A stretch of DNA of 64,000 nucleotides, from the NCBI GenBank assembly GCA_963788325.1, contig CAWBGJ010000014.1:534800-598799 (forward strand), given 5' to 3'. Below, in pieces: positions 41,405-52,100 of the stretch. Both the position numbers and the translations under genes were made by a program. The stretch comes from Prado023 sp963788325 (lineage in GTDB: Bacteria > Actinomycetota > Actinomycetes > S36-B12 > CAIYMF01). The notes under the pieces are model-generated. The model searched no databases. It worked only from the letters and a program-made list of their open reading frames with translations, and had not been told where the DNA came from. Positions within the stretch are counted from its first letter, which is position 1. Every line of letters starts with the position of its first letter.

Positions 41405-41563
41405 GTCCCCAGCGTGGGCCACCCGGGTGACGCGGCCAGGGCGTTCGGCGGTCCGCGACGAGACGGATCGGTGAACGTCACCTGTCGCCGGCCGGGCCGC
41501 TGACCGGGAGGACGTCCATACGGCAGCTGGGGTGGCAGGGGGGATCGTCCATCGACGCACCGG

Positions 41564-41616
41564 CATCGGTGTGCATGGAATCGACCATCGGATCGTCGAT
41601 TCCATACACACCGATG
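41564..41616. repeat. long inverted repeat, copy 2 (TGTGCATGGAATC family)
   Basis: Two 22-base arms (41564-41585 and 41595-41616) pair with one mismatch around a 9-base loop. The arm shares GGTGTGCAYGGAATC with the element at 25335-25386. It lies in the 5' region of tgt, between divergent genes, so a simple terminator role is unlikely for this copy. Confidence 0.8.
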
Positions 41617-41628
41617 TTGAATGGCCCC

Positions 41629-42879
41629 ATGCCCAGCCCGCACCCTTTCGTTTCGAGGTGGGCGACCGGGCCGGGCTGGCCCGCACGGGCGTGATCAGCA
41701 CTCCGCACGGACAGATCCGAACCCCGGCGTTCGTCCCGGTCGGCACCAAGGCCACCGTCAAGGCCGTGCTGCCCGAGGCGTCAGCCGACCTCGGCGCACA
41801 GGCGGTGCTGGCCAACGCCTACCACCTGTACCTGCAGCCCGGTGCGGAGATCGTCGACACCGCCGGTGGGCTCGGGGCATTCATGAACTGGCCCGGGCCC
41901 ACGTTCACCGACTCCGGCGGCTTCCAGGTGCTCAGCCTGGGCGCGGGGTTCAAGAAGGTCCTGTCGATGACCGCCGACGCGGTCAACGCCGACGACGTGA
42001 TCGCCCCCGGCAAGGACCGGATGGCCCATGTCGACGACGACGGGGTGTCGTTCGTGTCGCACATCGACGGCTCCCGGCACCGGTTCACCCCGGAGGTCAT
42101 CGATGGCCGTTCAGCACCAACTCGGCGCCGACATCATCTTCGCCTTCGACGAGTGCACCACCCTGCTGAACACCCGCGGCTACCAGGAGCGCTCCGTGGC
42201 CCGGACCGCGGCGTGGGCGCGGCGCTGCCTGATCGCACATGCAGAACTCACCGACGCGCGCAGGGACAAGCCCTACCAGGCACTCTTCGGCGTGGTCCAG
42301 GGCGCGCAGTTCGAGGACCTGCGCCGGGCGGCCGCCTCCGACCTGGGCAGCCTCGCGTTCGACGGGTACGGCATCGGCGGGGCGCTGGAGAAGTCCCAGC
42401 TCGAGACGATCGTGGGCTGGGTCAGCCAGGAGCTGCCCGAGGACCGGCCGCGTCACCTGCTGGGGATCGGCGAGCCCGACGACCTGTTCGCCGGGGTCGC
42501 GGCCGGCGCGGACACGTTCGACTGCGTGATGCCCTCCCGGGTCGCGCGCAATGCCGCGATCCTGTCCGCTGACGGTCGCTACAACATCACCACCGCGGCC
42601 AACCGCCGCGCGTTCGAGCCTCTGGACGCGGCAGTGCGGCTGCTACACGTGCCGCCACTACACCCGGGCCTACCTGCACCATCTGGTCAAGACCGACGAG
42701 ATCGTCGGGCACACGCTGGCCACGATCCACAACGTGGCGTTCCTGGTCGATCTGGTCGACCGGATGCGCACCGACCCTGGCCGAGGGTGACTTCGACGCC
42801 CTGCGCACGGAGTTCCTCGGGCGGTACTACGCCCGCTCGCGGGCCAGGGCGGCGTCCTGCCCGCGGCGGCGCCCCGTAG
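41629..42879 (+). CDS. tgt: tRNA-guanine transglycosylase (frameshifted)
   Basis: Tgt exchanges guanine 34 of tRNAs with GUN anticodons for a queuine-type base. About 416 residues: LARTGVISTPHGQIRTPAFV, PVGTKATVKAVLPE, TDSGGFQVLSLG (catalytic region), FAFDECTT, GVVQGAQFEDLRR, DGYGIGGALEKSQ and FDCVMPSRVARNA. The zinc motif is recovered as CGCYTCRHYTRAYLHHL after correcting a base near 42645. Other indels are near 41648, 42108 and 42775. ATG at 41629 is inferred because the frame into PFRFEVGD needs one base restored; GTG 41532 is the only long in-frame alternative and would run through the inverted repeat. It converges on the queuosine-precursor transporter gene. Confidence 0.86.
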
Positions 42880-43580
42880 GTGGGCTCCCGGCGCTTGACC
42901 GCTGCGATCACCCGATAGGTCACCGGCAGCACGAGCACCTCCACGCTGACCTTCCACAGGTAGCCGGTCACCACGTAGTTCAGGAACGTCCAGCCCGTGA
43001 TCACCCCGTAGAACGCGATGGTGCAGAACACGACGGTGTCGGCCAGTTCGCCGACCGCGCTCGAGCCGAGCAGGCGGACCCACAACCGCGACTCCAGGGT
43101 CCGGTCCTTGATCCGCACCAGCACCCATGCGTTGAGCAACTGCCCGACCAGGAACCCGGCGAGGCTGGCCAGCACGATTCGCGGTACGAAGCCCAGCACC
43201 GCGTCGAACGCCGCCTGGTGCGGCCAGTCCGCGGCCGGCGGTGCAGCACCGACCAGCCAGGAACGTGCCGGCGGCCAGGGCTGACATCCCGAACGCCAGC
43301 CAGATCGCGCGCCGGGTGGCCCGCCAGCCGTACACCTCGGAGAGCAGGTCACCGATCACGTACACGAGGGGGAACAGGAACGCCCCACCGTCGGTGATCA
43401 GCGGCCCGATCGCGATCAGCTTCGTGGCCGCGACATTGGAGATGACCAACAGGCCCGACGAACACCGCGACGACGCGTCGCGTAGTGCCCGCTGGTGCGG
43501 GCGAACGCGGCTCGGGCCGGTGCCGGCGCAGGCCGGGCTTCGGCCGCAGCGGCGTCGGGGTCTGGGGATGTCGGGGTCAT
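42827..43580 (-). CDS. queuosine precursor transporter, VUT/YhhQ family (frameshifted)
   Basis: A ~250-residue membrane protein of the Vut_1 family, which imports queuosine precursors. ATG at 43580 opens MTPTSPDPDAAAAEA, then VISNVAATKLIAIGPL, GGAFLFPLVYVIGDLLSEVY, FDAVLGFVPRIVLASLAGFL, LLNAWVLVRIKDRT and FCTIAFYGVITGWTFLNYVV. Basic residues (AAVKRREP) follow the last helix. Indels lie near 43455, 43245 and, at the 3' end, near 42870; the stop at 42827 is a reconstruction. It converges on tgt, so import and tRNA insertion of the base are encoded together: queuosine salvage rather than synthesis. Confidence 0.8.
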
Positions 43581-43639
43581 GGCGCGGTCATTGAACCACC
43601 GGCGCGCGGCCCCGCCCAACCATGGCGGACACTGGGGGC

Positions 43640-46502
43640 GTGACGCGGGTCCTGTATGCGCTGGGGCGCTGGTGCGCCGACCACGCCGTGCTGGTGCTCG
43701 TGGCTGTGGCTGGTCCTGCTCGGCGGCGTCCGGATGGCCGACCAGGTGCTGCCCCCGCCGGCGCTGGACCCGTTCGTCCTGGCGGGCACCGACAGCGCGT
43801 CGGCCCAGACCCTGCTCAACCGGGCGTTCCCCGGGACGGCCACGGAGCCGGTCCCGCTGGTGGTCACCGACGACACCGACCTCGGCTCCGGGGCCGGGCG
43901 CATGACCGTGACGGCGGTGCGTGACGGCGGTGGCGCGGTGCCTGGCGTGAACGACGTCCGCGACTGCCCGGACAACCCGGACCTGCTGGCCGAGGACGGC
44001 CGCGCGACGATCGTGCAACTGGACGCTGGCCGAGCAGTCGGCAGGCGACATCGCCACCGGCAACGAGATTCTGGTCGCGGCCACCGACGCTGCGGCGCAG
44101 GCCTCGCCGACCGCTCGCGTCGCGATGGGCGGCTACCTGGGCTCCCAGATCTCGCGCACCGACACCCGCACGTCCGAGGCCCTGGGCCTGATGCTGGCCG
44201 TCGTCGTGCTGCTGTTCACGTTGCGACGGGGTTGGCCGGTGGCGATCCCGCTGGCCACCGCACTCGTGGCCGTCGGGATCGGCCTGGCCATCATCGGCCT
44301 GCTCGGCCGGCTGGTCTACATCCCAGAGGAGGCCCCGACGCTGGGCACGATGCTCGGCCTGGGCGTGGGGATCGACTACGCGCTGTTCCTGGTGACCCGG
44401 CACCGCACGCTGCTGCGCCGCGGCTTCGACGTACCGGACGCGGTCGGGCGCACAGCGGGCACGGCCGGGGCGGGCATGGTCTTCGCGGGGGCCACACTGC
44501 TGGCCGCGGTCACCGGGCTGGCGCTCACCGGCATCTCGTTCCTGGCCTGGATGGGCTACTCCGCGGCGCTCGTGGTGGCCCTGGCGCTGTCGGCGGCGCT
44601 CACGCTCGTGCCCGGCCATGTTGAGCCTGATGGGCCTGCGGGCACTGCCCAAGAACGTCGCAGCGGGAGGTCGTCGCGGACAGATTCGCGCGACGATGAC
44701 TCCGACGAGCACCTCGATCGCGGCATGTGGGCGCGGATCGCCAACGCGGTGACCGGCCGACCCGTGGCCGTGGGCGATCGGCGCCACCGCCCTGCTGCTG
44801 ACCATGGCAGCGCCCATGCTGTCGATGCACTTCCAACAGGTGGATGCCTCCGCGCTGCCCGACGAGACCACCGCGCACCAGGCCGGCGCGATGATCACCG
44901 AGTCGTTCGGCCCGGGCTGGTCGGGACCGCTGGCGATCGTGGCCCAGATGCACCGGGCCGCGGTGCCCACCTCGGCCGACGAACCGGGCGACCCGCGCAC
45001 CCGCGACCCGCGGCTGGTCTCCATCACCGAGGACCTGCGCAGCACCGACGGGATCGCCGAAGTGACCGACCCGGTCGTCAGCCCGGATGGTGGCGTGGTG
45101 ATCTGGCGGGCGGTGCCGAGCACCGGGCCCGTCGGACAAGGCCACCGAGGCGCTGGTCACCCGGATGCGTGCTGACGTGCTGCCGGCGGCCACCTCGGAT
45201 GCGGACCTGACCGCGTACGTCGGCGGGGTCACGGCCGCGCGCACCGACCTGTCACTACGCATCGCCGACCGGCTGCTGCCGTTCATCCTCGGGGTCGCGA
45301 CCCTGAGCTTCGTGCTGCTGATGATCGCCTACCGCTCGTTGGTGATCCCGGCCAAGGCCGCGGCGGTGAACCTGCTGTCGATCTCGGCTGCATACGGCGT
45401 GGTCGTCGCGATCTTCCAGTGGGGCTGGGGGGCGCAGCTGATCGGCCTCGACGGCCCGGAGCCGATCGAGTCCTACGTGCCGATGATGATGTTCGCCATC
45501 CTGTTCGGGCTGTCGATGGACTACGAGGTGTTCCTGCTCACGGCGTTCAACGAGCACTACCAGCGCAGTGGCAGCATCGTCACGGCGGTCCGCCGCGGCC
45601 TGGCCGACACCGGCCAGTTGATCACGGCCGCCGCGCTGATCATGGTGGTCGTGTTCGCCTCGTTCGTCCTGCTGGACAACGCGGTGGCCAAGATATTCGG
45701 CGTCGGCCTGGCCACGGCGGTGCTGGTCGATGCCACGGTCGTGCGCTGCGTGCTGGTCCCGAGCCTGATGGTGCTGGCTGCGAAATGGACCTGGTGGTTG
45801 CCGGGGTGGCTGGACCGGGCACTTCCGCACCTGCACGTCGAGGGCGACCCGGCCCAGTTGGCCACCGTGGGCGTGCCCCGGATCCCCACCCCCGGGGATC
45901 ACCGCCCAGCGACCGGCAGGCTCGCGCTGATCCTCGGGGTCCTGGTCGCGTGGGTGCTGGGCAGCTCGCTGGTCGGCCAACCGTCGGGTGCCGCGGGGGC
46001 GGCGATCGCGCTGTCCGCGGTCGGTGGCGCCGCCCTGGCCTTCCTGCCCCGGTCGATCCGTGGCGGCGGCGGACCGCTCGGGGTGCGTCTGGTGCTGCTG
46101 GTGGCCGGGGCACTGGTGTCGATGGCGAGCTACAGCCTCGTGGGCGGGCTGACGCCGGCCACATCGTCGAACACCGCCCTCCAGGCCGGCCTGGCGATCC
46201 TGGTGCCCGCGCTGCTCGTCACGGTCAGCCCGCTGCGCAGTGGGGCTCTGCCGCTGATGCTCGGGTCGCTGGTCACGGTCGGGGCACTGACCGGGGCTTC
46301 GGGGGCCGGCGTCGCGGACGTGATCCTGACCGCCCTGCTCGCAGCCCTGGTCACCTGGCTGGCCGGCGCGCTGGGCCGGGCACTGGGGCGCGCGTTCGGC
46401 CAGCGCGATCCACAGGGTCCGACGAGCCCGGGGGCGGATCCGCCCGGCGGGTCAGAGGTGTCCACCGCAGCTGCGGCGTCGGTCGGGTCGAGCCGGTCAT
46501 GA
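43640..46502 (+). CDS. MMPL-family RND transporter (frameshifted)
   Basis: About 950 residues with two RND halves. The paired signature motifs are GIDYALFLVTRHRTLLR (first half) and SMDYEVFLLTAFNEHYQR (second half). The first half has an N-terminal TM, an extracytoplasmic domain (DQVLPPPALDPFVLAGTDSA) and five TMs. The second is intact from ~45165, with an unusually long C-terminal extension of several extra TMs (LVAWVLGSSLVGQ, VRLVLLVAGALVSMASYSL, ILTALLAALVTWLAG). Indels lie near 43710, 44030, 44620, 44660, 44775 and 45128. GTG 43640 or ATG 43622 may be the start. Actinobacterial MmpL proteins export lipids or siderophores to the envelope. It overlaps the next gene by 4 bp. Confidence 0.84.
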
Positions 46503-49087
46503 GTCCTCGTCGGATCACGATCCTGGCCCTGGCCGGAACCCTCGTCGCGGCGATCGGAGCTACCTCGTCCGGGCCGATGGCCACACGCGTCCAGACGGTT
46601 TCCACGGCGGAGTCCGGCGCCGCCACGTCATCGTCCTCCCCCGCCGCCACCGCAACCGGCCCCGAGATCGTCAACGACGAGGTGGTCCTGGCCCAGCTCG
46701 ACCCGACCGGACTGCCCGAGCGCGCGGTTCTGGTCAGCCGGGTCACGGTGCAGGGCGATTCGCGGGAGGTGATCGACCCGGGCAGTGGGACCAACGTGCG
46801 CTACCTCGACCGGCTCGGCCGACCCGAGGTCGGCCCCGACGGGGTCATCCTGGCCGTCGGAGGCGACCGACCGCAGCGCCCTGACCGAGGCCCGATTCGA
46901 CAAGCCGCTGCCCGTCGCGCTGCACGCCGAGTATGCCGTGGACGGTGCCGTGGTCCCCGCCGACGACGTGCCCGGCGCCGGCGGCGAGATCGTCGTGGAC
47001 TACACCCTGACCAACACGACCTCCGAGCCGATCGAGGTGACCTACACAGACGCCGCGGGCGTCCAGCAGACGGCGATCAGGCCAGTCTTCGTACCCTTCC
47101 AGGGCACGCTCACCGTCACGCTGTCCGAGGGTGCTGAGCTCGTCGCGGCACCGGACGCAATGTTGGCCACCGACGATCAGGGCCGCACAGTTGCCCGGTG
47201 GCGGCTCTCGCTGTTCCCGCCGATCAGCTCGCCGATCCAGCGGGTTGGCGCTGACGATGCGGGCCGAGCGGGTCGGCGTGCCCGGCGTCGAGGTCGTCCT
47301 GACCCCGACGGGACAGGACATGGACCCGGCCACCGGGTTCTCCACCGGGCTGCTCACGGGAACGACCGTGGGCAACGCCACGCTCTACGAGGGCCTGACC
47401 GCCCTGGACAGCGCGGCCGGGGCCCTTGCCCAGGGCGCCGACGAGTTGGCAATCGGCCTGGCTGGCCTGACCTCCGGCGCGCAGGGCGCCGCCTCGGCCT
47501 CGACGACTCTCGCGACGGGCGTGGGGGACCTCGCCGACGGCATCGGAGCAGGCAGCCGACGCATCCGCCGTGCTGGCTGACGGCGTGGATGTCATCGCCC
47601 GGGGTACTGATCGATCGGCAGGTGCGGCCGCCGACCTCGCCGACGGCGTGGACCGGTTGGCGGCCGGCGCCGAAATCGTGGCCGACGGCAACCGGGAGCT
47701 CGCCGGCGCCCTGGGCGCGGCGGCCACCGGCGCCCAGGACCTCGCGGACGCGACCGCGGCGCTCGCGGCGGCAACCGCTGGCTCACCGGCCGACCAGCTC
47801 GAACCGCTGCTCGCCGGCGGCGCAGGCGATCGAGGGCGGCCTGCTCGAGGCCTCGGAGCGCATCGGCTCCCCCAGCGACCCGGTGCTGGACCTGACGAGC
47901 CCGATGCCACCAGACGGCGACGACGTCTGCCCGCCAGGCGGGACCGCGCCTCCCGACGACGACTGCGTCACGATCTACCAGGGCGTTCGCGCGCTGCGCG
48001 ATGGGCTGGCCACGGTTGATGCCGTGGCCGGGGAGCTCGAGCCACTACCTGGACGACCTGCGCGCGGCCGTCACGGAACTCGTCGACGGGCTGGGCACCG
48101 TCGGCCAGGATATCACCGACGCCGCCGCAGGGGCGGCCGATCTGCTCGACCGGTGTGCGACCCGGCCGCACCCACGCTCGACCAGGCCTCCTGCGACCAG
48201 TTGCAGGCGGTGGCCGACGACGCCGCGGATGCGGTCGCCGGCATCACTGAGGCCGCCGCCCCGGTCGATAAGGACCTCGTCGCCGCGCTGAAGGTTCTCG
48301 ACGGCCAGCTCACCGCGCTGTTCCGCGCCTTGGACAACGCCCTGACCGGCGACGAACAGCGCTGCTCGCCGGCGTCGAGGCTGTCGGTCTGGCGGTGGGC
48401 ACGGGAACGGCCAGTGCAGCCCGGCCTGGCAACTGCGATGGCAGCGCTGAATGCCGGCCTCGCACAGTTGGCCATGGAGCTCGGGGACAGCCAGGCAGGA
48501 ACTGAACGCCGCACTGGACGCGGTGGCCTCCGGATCCGCGGACCTCGCCGGCGGCATCGACGAGGCCGCGGCCGGGGCCGACGGTCTCTCCGTCGGAGCG
48601 GAGGGAGTCGCCGCAGGAGCCGACGGGGCGGCCGACGGGGCCGACTGCTGGCCGGCGGGCTCGACACTGCTGGCGGACGGGGCGGACGAGCCGCCACCGG
48701 GGCCGACCAATTCGCAGCGGGCTCCCAGGAACTGGCCGCAGGGAGCCCCGAGTGCGTCCACCGGGGCCGACCAACTCGCTGGCGGGCTGACGGACCTCGC
48801 GCAGGGTGCGGGCAGCGCCCAGGGCGCGGGCACACTGCTGACCGGCGGGGCGTTGTCCCTGCGCCAGGACGGGACCGCCCCGACGGTGGACAGCGTCCTG
48901 AGCGCATCGAAGGATCCCGCGCTGGCCCAGGCCTGGCTCGAGGCAGCCACCGCACGCGCCGCCGACGCGCTGCCCTACGGGCCACCCCTGGGCGCCCAGG
49001 GCAACACCGCCTACGTGTTCACGCTCGCCGCCGGTGTCAGCACCGCTGTCACTCTGGGAGCGGATCCGCGCCATGTTCGGCGGCTGA
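46499..49087 (+). CDS. exported Leu-x-x-Gly heptad-repeat protein coupled to the MMPL transporter (frameshifted)
   Basis: About 860 residues. An N-terminal hydrophobic segment (ITILALAGTLVAAIGATSSG) is a signal anchor. Residues ~60-260 form a beta-rich region (ERAVLVSRVTVQGDSREV, IVVDYTLTNTTSEPIEVTY). From ~300 on, long arrays of Leu-x-x-Gly heptads occur (LAQGADELAIGLAGLTSGAQ, LADGVDRLAAGAEIVADGN), like YhgE/Pip-type coiled-coil proteins, with a Cys-bearing insert (DGDDVCPPGGTAPPDDDCVT). The end, AYVFTLAAGVSTAVTL then RAMFGG, is reached after a shift near 49060. Indels are near 46862, 47265, 47545, 47815, 48050, 48160, 48367 and 48500. The ATGA overlap suggests it works with the transporter as an envelope-spanning partner; this is inference. 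Confidence 0.75.
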
Positions 49088-49135
49088 GCGAGCCGGCCCC
49101 GAGTTGAGCCCGCGCCAGAACCCGCCCACCGGGAG

Positions 49136-52100
49136 TCACCCAGCGACGCGACCCATCCGTCGACGTGAGGTCCACACCCCTGCCCAGCCGGTGCCGAGCA
49201 GCAGCACAGCCCACAGGATCAGGCCGAGGTCCGCGCCGGTCTCGGCCAGTCCGCCGTCCGTACCGTCCCCGGATCCATCCCCGGACCCGCCGGTGGCAGC
49301 CTCCGGGGGCGTCGTGAACGACGCCGAGTCCGTGACCTCCACCGAGGTCGGTGAGCCACCGGACAACGTGGCGACGTTGGTGATCTCCTGCTCGGGGTCG
49401 GCATCCACCTCGGCCGTCAGCGTCACTGCCGAGGACTCGTCGACCGCAAGGACACCCTGGTAGAGGCACGTGACCGTCGGCGCCACGTTGCTGCACTCCC
49501 AGCCGTCGCCCTCGGCCGACACGAGGGTCAGCTGAGGGGGCAGCGGGTCGGTGAGCACCAGTGCGGTGCTGGTGGCGTTGGGCCCGAGGTTGGTGGCCGT
49601 GAGCAGGAACACCACCTCAGAGTCCTCCTGGGAGACGAGCTCCTTGACCAGGCCCAGCTGCGACAACGGCGTCACGTCAGTCGGATCGATCGACGTGTTG
49701 TTCGACAGGTCCACATCCTCGGACTCAGTGGACACGAGGGCCGTGTTGACCACCTCAGGCGCCGCCTCCGGACCGACCAGCACGGTCAGCGCGATCTGGG
49801 CCGAGCCATCGACTGCCAGGCCCGCCGGGAGTGTGCACGTCACCTGCTCGTCCTGCGCCGTGCACGTCCACCCCGTCCCCTGCGCCGACACATAGGTCAA
49901 CCCGAGCGGAAGCGCATCGGTCACGACGATCGGGCCGGGATCCTCGGTGGGGCCGAGGTTGACGACGTCGATCACGTAGCTGGCCGACTCCCCCACCAGG
50001 AAGGTGTCCGTGTGCGACTTGGTGACCTGCAGGTCGACCATCGGGGGCACGAGGACCTCGTCCGTGGCGCTGTTGTCGGACTCGTCCGGGTCGGGCGTCG
50101 AGGAGGTCACCGTCGCCGGGTTGGTCACCGACGGGTAGGCCGCGACCTCGACGGTCGTGGTGACCACGATCGTGGCCACTCCCTCGGGCTCGAGCGGGGC
50201 GTCCAGGACGCACTCGATCGTCGCGTCGGCCTGCGTGCAGGAGCCGGCAGGGGAGTCCACCACGGCCGAGACGTAGGTCAGGCCCGTGGGCAGCTCGTCC
50301 ACGATGACCACATCACGCGCCTGCGAGGGCCCGCTGTTGGTCACGGTGAGCGTGAACGCCAGGTCATCGCCGATCCGCACCGGTCCCTCGTGGGACTTGG
50401 TGATCGTCAGGGCAGCCTGCGTCGAGACCTCCACCGGATCCGTGGCGCCGTTGCTGTCCGGGCCGGGGTCCGGGTCAGTGGTGGGCGAGGTGACCTCGGC
50501 GGTGTTCACGTAGGTGTCCGGGTCGACAGCCGGCGAGACCCGCGCTGTCAGCTCGAGCGCGGGAGCCTCCGAGCGCGGCGGCAGGGCCGCTGCACCGACC
50601 AGCTCACAGGTCACCAGCTGACCCGTGTCGGTCGGGAGCTCCGCGGTGCACTCCCACGGCGCCGCCCCGGTGAGGAACACGAATCCGGCGGGAAGGGTGT
50701 CGGTGATCGTGAGGACCGGCTGCGCATCCGAGGGACCGTTGTTCGTGGCCGTGAGCGTGAACGTCACCGGGTCGCCGGCCAGGACCGCTGCCTCCGGATG
50801 CGTCTTGGTCAGCGTCATGTCCGCACTGGCCTCGACGAGCACGGCGGCAGTGCCGTCGTTGTTCTCCGGGTCGTCGCCCGGGGTGGTGGTCGTGACCGAC
50901 GCCGCGTTGGTCAACGTGGTCCCGTCGAGGACCGAGGCATCGGCCCGGGCGATGACCACGATGTCCGAGGTCCCGGGCGCGAGGTCGGGCCGGGTGCAGG
51001 TGATGACCTGGCCCACGATCGGGTCGTCACAGGTCCAGCCGTCGCCCGAGGCGCTCACCGGGGTGAGCCCGGTGGGCAGCGTGTCGGTCACCACGAGGGT
51101 GTCGGCGGTGGAGCGCCCGTCATTGGTGACCGTGATCGTGAACTCGGTGCCGGTGTCGGCACCGGCCGTGATCGTGGCCGCGCCGGTCGTCTCCTTGGCC
51201 AGGCTGATCTCCGCCCGGTCGATGACTTCGGTCTCGGCGGTGGCGCTGTTGTTGCCGTTGTCGACCTCCGGGGTCGTCCGGGACTCGACGGTGGCGGTGT
51301 TGCTGATCGTGCCCGGGCCGGCCGACGGGCCGACATCGACCACCACGGTGATCGGGTCACCCTCGCCGTCGTCCTTGGCCTGCAGGGTCGCGCTGCGCTC
51401 GCAGGTGATGACCCCCGCATCCTCGGCGCAGGCCCACGGGGAGCCGGTGCTGTCCGGCGTGACGGACACGAACGAGGTGCCCTCGGGCAGCTCGTCGGTG
51501 ACCACGATCGGGCCCTGCGCGTCCGACGGGCCCTTGTTGCCCACGATCAGCGTGTAGGTGATCTGCTCGCCGGCGATGACCGGGTCGGGGCTGTCGGTCT
51601 TGGTGATGAAGACGTCGGCCTCGGCCCGCGAGTCCGAGAGGTCCGTGGACGAGTCGTTGAGCTCGTTGGGGTCATCGGTCGAGGTGGACACCGTGGCGGT
51701 GTTCTCGATCGGGCCGGACACGTCGGAGGCGATCGCCACCGAGATCTCCACGACAGCGCTCGCGTCGGCTGCCAGCGGGTCGTCGAGCAGGTCGCAGGTG
51801 ACGTCCTGGCCCACGGCCGAGCAGGCCCAGTCCCCGGTCACCGAGGTGAAGCCGGTGTAGGTCAGGCCCGCCGGCAGCGGGTCGGTGACCTGCACGTCGG
51901 CAGCATCCGAGGGCCCGAGGTTCTCCACCGTGAACCGGTAGGTGCCCGGATCACCGGCGACGAGGTCCTCGTCGGCCGGCACCGAGATCTTGGTGATCGC
52001 GAGGTCGGCCGAGGTGTCGGGGGTGCTGGTGACCTCGTCCTCATTGTTCGTCAGGTCCGGGTCCGGTGTCGTCGGGCTGTCCACGATCACACTGTTGACC

